The notes below the pieces were generated by a model. That model ran no database searches. It saw only the letters and a list, made by a program, of their open reading frames with translations, and was not told the origin of the DNA. This document shows, piece after piece, positions 62,440 to 64,000 of a stretch of DNA of 64,000 bases; the first letter of the stretch is position 1; the number at the start of each line of letters is the position of its first letter. Location: contig NZ_CP029189.1 in the NCBI RefSeq assembly GCF_008642275.1, forward strand, positions 4,500,501 to 4,564,500. The letters are read 5' to 3'. The position numbers and the translations under genes are program-made. The stretch comes from Streptomyces venezuelae (GTDB lineage: Bacteria; Actinomycetota; Actinomycetes; Streptomycetales; Streptomycetaceae).

Positions 62440-62504
62440 GGGTGCGGCGCCGTTGCCGGGGGCGCTGCCCCCGGACCCCCGCGCCTCAAACGCCGGCGGG
62501 GCTG
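62440..62504 (+). repeat. 65-bp dispersed repeat, copy 2
   Basis: It is identical over all 65 bases to 55396-55460, on the same strand and again just after a gene end (20 bases after the perM stop). It contains the CCGGGGGC-GCT-GCCCCCGG hairpin. Confidence 0.92.
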
Positions 62505-62680
62505 TAGATGGCGCGGCAGGGCTGGAGGCGGGCCGGCAGGGCTGGAGGCGGGCCGGCAGGGCTGGAGACGGCGCGGCGGGGCCAGAGACGGGCGCGGGGC
62601 TGGGGACGGCGAGGCAGGGCCGGGGACGGGGCGGCGGGCTTGGATACGGGCCGGCGGGGCTGGAGGCGGCGCGGCGGGCT
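62501..62680 (+). repeat. 20-bp tandem repeat array, about nine units
   Basis: Units of GCTGGAGGCGGGCCGGCAGG and close variants repeat in exact 20-base register from 62501 to 62580; two adjacent units (62521-62560) are identical. More degenerate units continue to about 62680. The array begins in the last four bases of the 65-bp repeat and ends at the stop codon of the convergent gene. Confidence 0.88.
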
Positions 62681-63264
62681 TATTGGCGGACCTTCAGGAC
62701 GTCGCCCACCACGTTGTCCGGGAGGAGGGTGTTGCACTGGAGTTCCGCCGACTTGGTGAGGGCGTCGTCGCGGCAGACGTAGAAGTCCTTGTAGGCGAGC
62801 TGCAGGGCGTACGAGCCGAACGCCAGCAGGATCGCCAGTGAGGCCGTGACGAGGCCGCTCACCGCCGCGGTGCGCTGGGGGCGGGCCGCGGGGCCCAGGG
62901 CGTCCAGGCCGGTCGGCGCCGCCGGGGCGCCCTCGGTGGTCGCCGGTGCGGGCTTGCCGCGCAGCGCGCTGATCCCCCAGTAGAGGGCGAGCGCCCCGAG
63001 CAGCAGCCCCACGGACGGGATGCCGAAGATCCCGAAGAAGAAGCCCCACATGCCGGCCAGCAGCGCGTAGCGGGCGCGGCGCTGGATCGGGTCCGTCGGG
63101 TCCCAGCGCGCCGGACCCCGCCGGTCGTCCGAGTCCTTCGGGCCGTCGCCGTTCCCGCCGCCACCACCGCTGCGCGGCTGCCACGGCTGGTCGGGCCGGC
63201 CTTCCGGCGGAGCCGCGAAGGGGTTGTCGTCGGTGGGGGACTCGGGCTGACGGCGGTCCGGCAT
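62680..63264 (-). CDS. Membrane protein with proline-rich N-terminus, function unknown
   Basis: The start is ATG 63264 ([20 protein letters not shown]), giving 194 residues. Residues 1-65 are Pro/Gly/Asp-rich and disordered. Two or three membrane helices follow (about 67-100, [22 protein letters not shown]; about 137-155). The C-terminus has two cysteines ([21 protein letters not shown]) that could form a disulfide outside. It is a DUF4190-like small membrane protein. A homologous position beside perM in mycobacteria also holds a small membrane gene. Function is unknown. Confidence 0.8.
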   Translation of the reverse strand: MPDRRQPESPTDDNPFAAPPEGRPDQPWQPRSGGGGGNGDGPKDSDDRRGPARWDPTDPIQRRARYALLAGMWGFFFGIFGIPSVGLLLGALALYWGISALRGKPAPATTEGAPAAPTGLDALGPAARPQRTAAVSGLVTASLAILLAFGSYALQLAYKDFYVCRDDALTKSAELQCNTLLPDNVVGDVLKVRQ

Positions 63265-63401
63265 CGGGTGTGTTTCTTCCCCTGTGTCATGGACGTCGCG
63301 GGACGTCGTGGCGAGGTGAGGCCAGTTTGCGGCTTGTACGCCAGACGCTACCGCCCGGCCGTCCCCCCGTCCCTCGGGGGCTGTCCGGTGTACCGGTATC
63401 G

Positions 63402-63429
63402 TTGCAGGCGGTCGGTCGCTTCGTATGGT
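63402..63429 (+). promoter_or_regulatory. Candidate promoter of purN
   Basis: TTGCAG (63402-63407), a 16-base spacer and TATGGT (63424-63429) form a principal-sigma promoter. It is framed by TACCGGTAT (63391-63399) and ATATCGGTA (63437-63445), an 8-of-9 inverted pair that could be an operator. Confidence 0.55.
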
Positions 63430-63506
63430 TCCCCATATATCGGTACCCCGAAGTTTCGTATGACCACACAAGACGAACACCGCAATCCCGCGAGAAAGGG
63501 CCTCCC

Positions 63507-64000
63507 ATGGCCGCCTCCCGCCTGGTCGTGCTGGTCTCCGGTTCCGGCACCAACCTCCAGGCCCTGCTCGACGCCATCGACGCCCACCCCGGCGGATCCG
63601 AGGGCTTCGGCGCCGAAGTCGTCGCCGTGGGGGCCGACCGCGAGAACATCGCCGGCCTGGAGCGGGCCGAGAAGGCGGGGATCCCCACCTTCGTCTGCCC
63701 GGTCAAGGGCTACGGCAGCCGCGCGGAGTGGGACGTCGCCCTCACCGAGGCGACCGGCGCGTACCAGCCGGACCTCGTCGTGTCCGCAGGATTCATGAAG
63801 ATCGTGGGCAAGGTGTTCATCGACCGCTTCGGCGGCCGGTTCATCAACACCCACCCCGCCCTCCTCCCCGCCTTCCCCGGTGCGCACGGCGTACGGGACG
63901 CCCTCGCCTACGGCGCGAAGGTCACCGGCTGCACGGTCCACTTCGTGGACAGCGGCGTGGACACCGGTCCGATCATCGCCCAGGGTGTGGTCGAGGTCCG
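63507..64000 (+). CDS. purN: Phosphoribosylglycinamide formyltransferase (5' part)
   Basis: The enzyme transfers a formyl group from 10-formyl-tetrahydrofolate to GAR, the third step of purine synthesis. The frame starts at ATG 63507 ([20 protein letters not shown]) after AGAAAGGG and runs off the right edge after about 164 residues. Visible parts are the phosphate-binding [10 protein letters not shown], the catalytic Asn and His in [12 protein letters not shown] near 112 and the catalytic Asp in [13 protein letters not shown] near 149. It forms a purine theme with guaB and guaA in this region. Confidence 0.96.
   Translation, partial: MAASRLVVLVSGSGTNLQALLDAIDAHPGGSEGFGAEVVAVGADRENIAGLERAEKAGIPTFVCPVKGYGSRAEWDVALTEATGAYQPDLVVSAGFMKIVGKVFIDRFGGRFINTHPALLPAFPGAHGVRDALAYGAKVTGCTVHFVDSGVDTGPIIAQGVVEV

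Overview
The window is a high-GC actinobacterial chromosome segment and almost certainly comes from Streptomyces. The evidence is GC-rich third codon positions, whiD and bldM side by side with a sigma-BldN-type promoter between them, groES/groEL1 under paired CIRCE operators with a His-rich GroEL1 tail, and long runs of housekeeping genes with few mobile features. I found no insertion sequence, prophage, CRISPR array, rRNA or tRNA. The gene order from groEL1 to guaA (groES-groEL1, whiD, an ECF sigma gene, guaB, guaB3, a ChoD-like GMC oxidoreductase, guaA) follows the mycobacterial groEL1-whiB3-sigD-guaB2-guaB3-choD-guaA order. The right end (sucC-sucD-perM-purN) also follows the mycobacterial order.

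Layout. 1-3.4 kb: the tail of an unidentified gene, a SEDS (FtsW/RodA) glycan polymerase gene and an internally duplicated membrane protein. 3.4-5.7 kb: the HrcA-controlled groES-groEL1 operon. 5.7-9.0 kb: accessory enzymes (a two-domain SnoaL-like protein, an SDR, a MOSC protein) and a LysR regulator. 9.1-11.5 kb: developmental regulators whiD, bldM and shbA/sigD. 11.8-14.6 kb: guaB and its paralogue guaB3. 14.6-17.8 kb: a nucleotide-sugar dehydrogenase lacking its catalytic cysteine, and glpD. 18-25 kb: three consecutive Ser/Thr-kinase-type membrane proteins, the middle one a pseudokinase with a TTA codon. 25-30.4 kb: an aldehyde dehydrogenase, a GMC oxidoreductase and an LAXTG surface protein. 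30.6-31.1 kb: chorismate mutase preceded by what looks like a Phe/Tyr attenuator. 31.2-42 kb: guaA, a degenerate class II aldolase, membrane proteins, a PspC-linked two-component system, an esterase and an NlpC/P60 hydrolase. 42-48.3 kb: an ArsR regulator, pcrA, an M23 peptidase, a lipase and icmB. 48.6-56.8 kb: a divergent five-gene SWIM/DUF5691 and MoxR/DUF5682/VWA locus. 57-64 kb: sucCD, an XRE-sigma-membrane chimera, perM and the start of purN.

The strongest candidate for a little-described system is 48.6-56.8 kb. Its two halves diverge from a 10-bp inverted repeat, each arm of which is the -35 box of the actinobacterial DNA-damage (PafBC/RecA-NDp) promoter. On the SWIM side the match TTGTCAGTG-N8-TACGGT is exact and places the start of transcription at the ATG. 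pcrA carries a similar element. The second highlight is a leader peptide with a Phe-Leu-Phe-Thr-Tyr run and a 16-bp terminator in front of chorismate mutase. Family names rest on recognising the encoded proteins by eye. Functions of the DUF proteins and all promoter and operator calls are inference.
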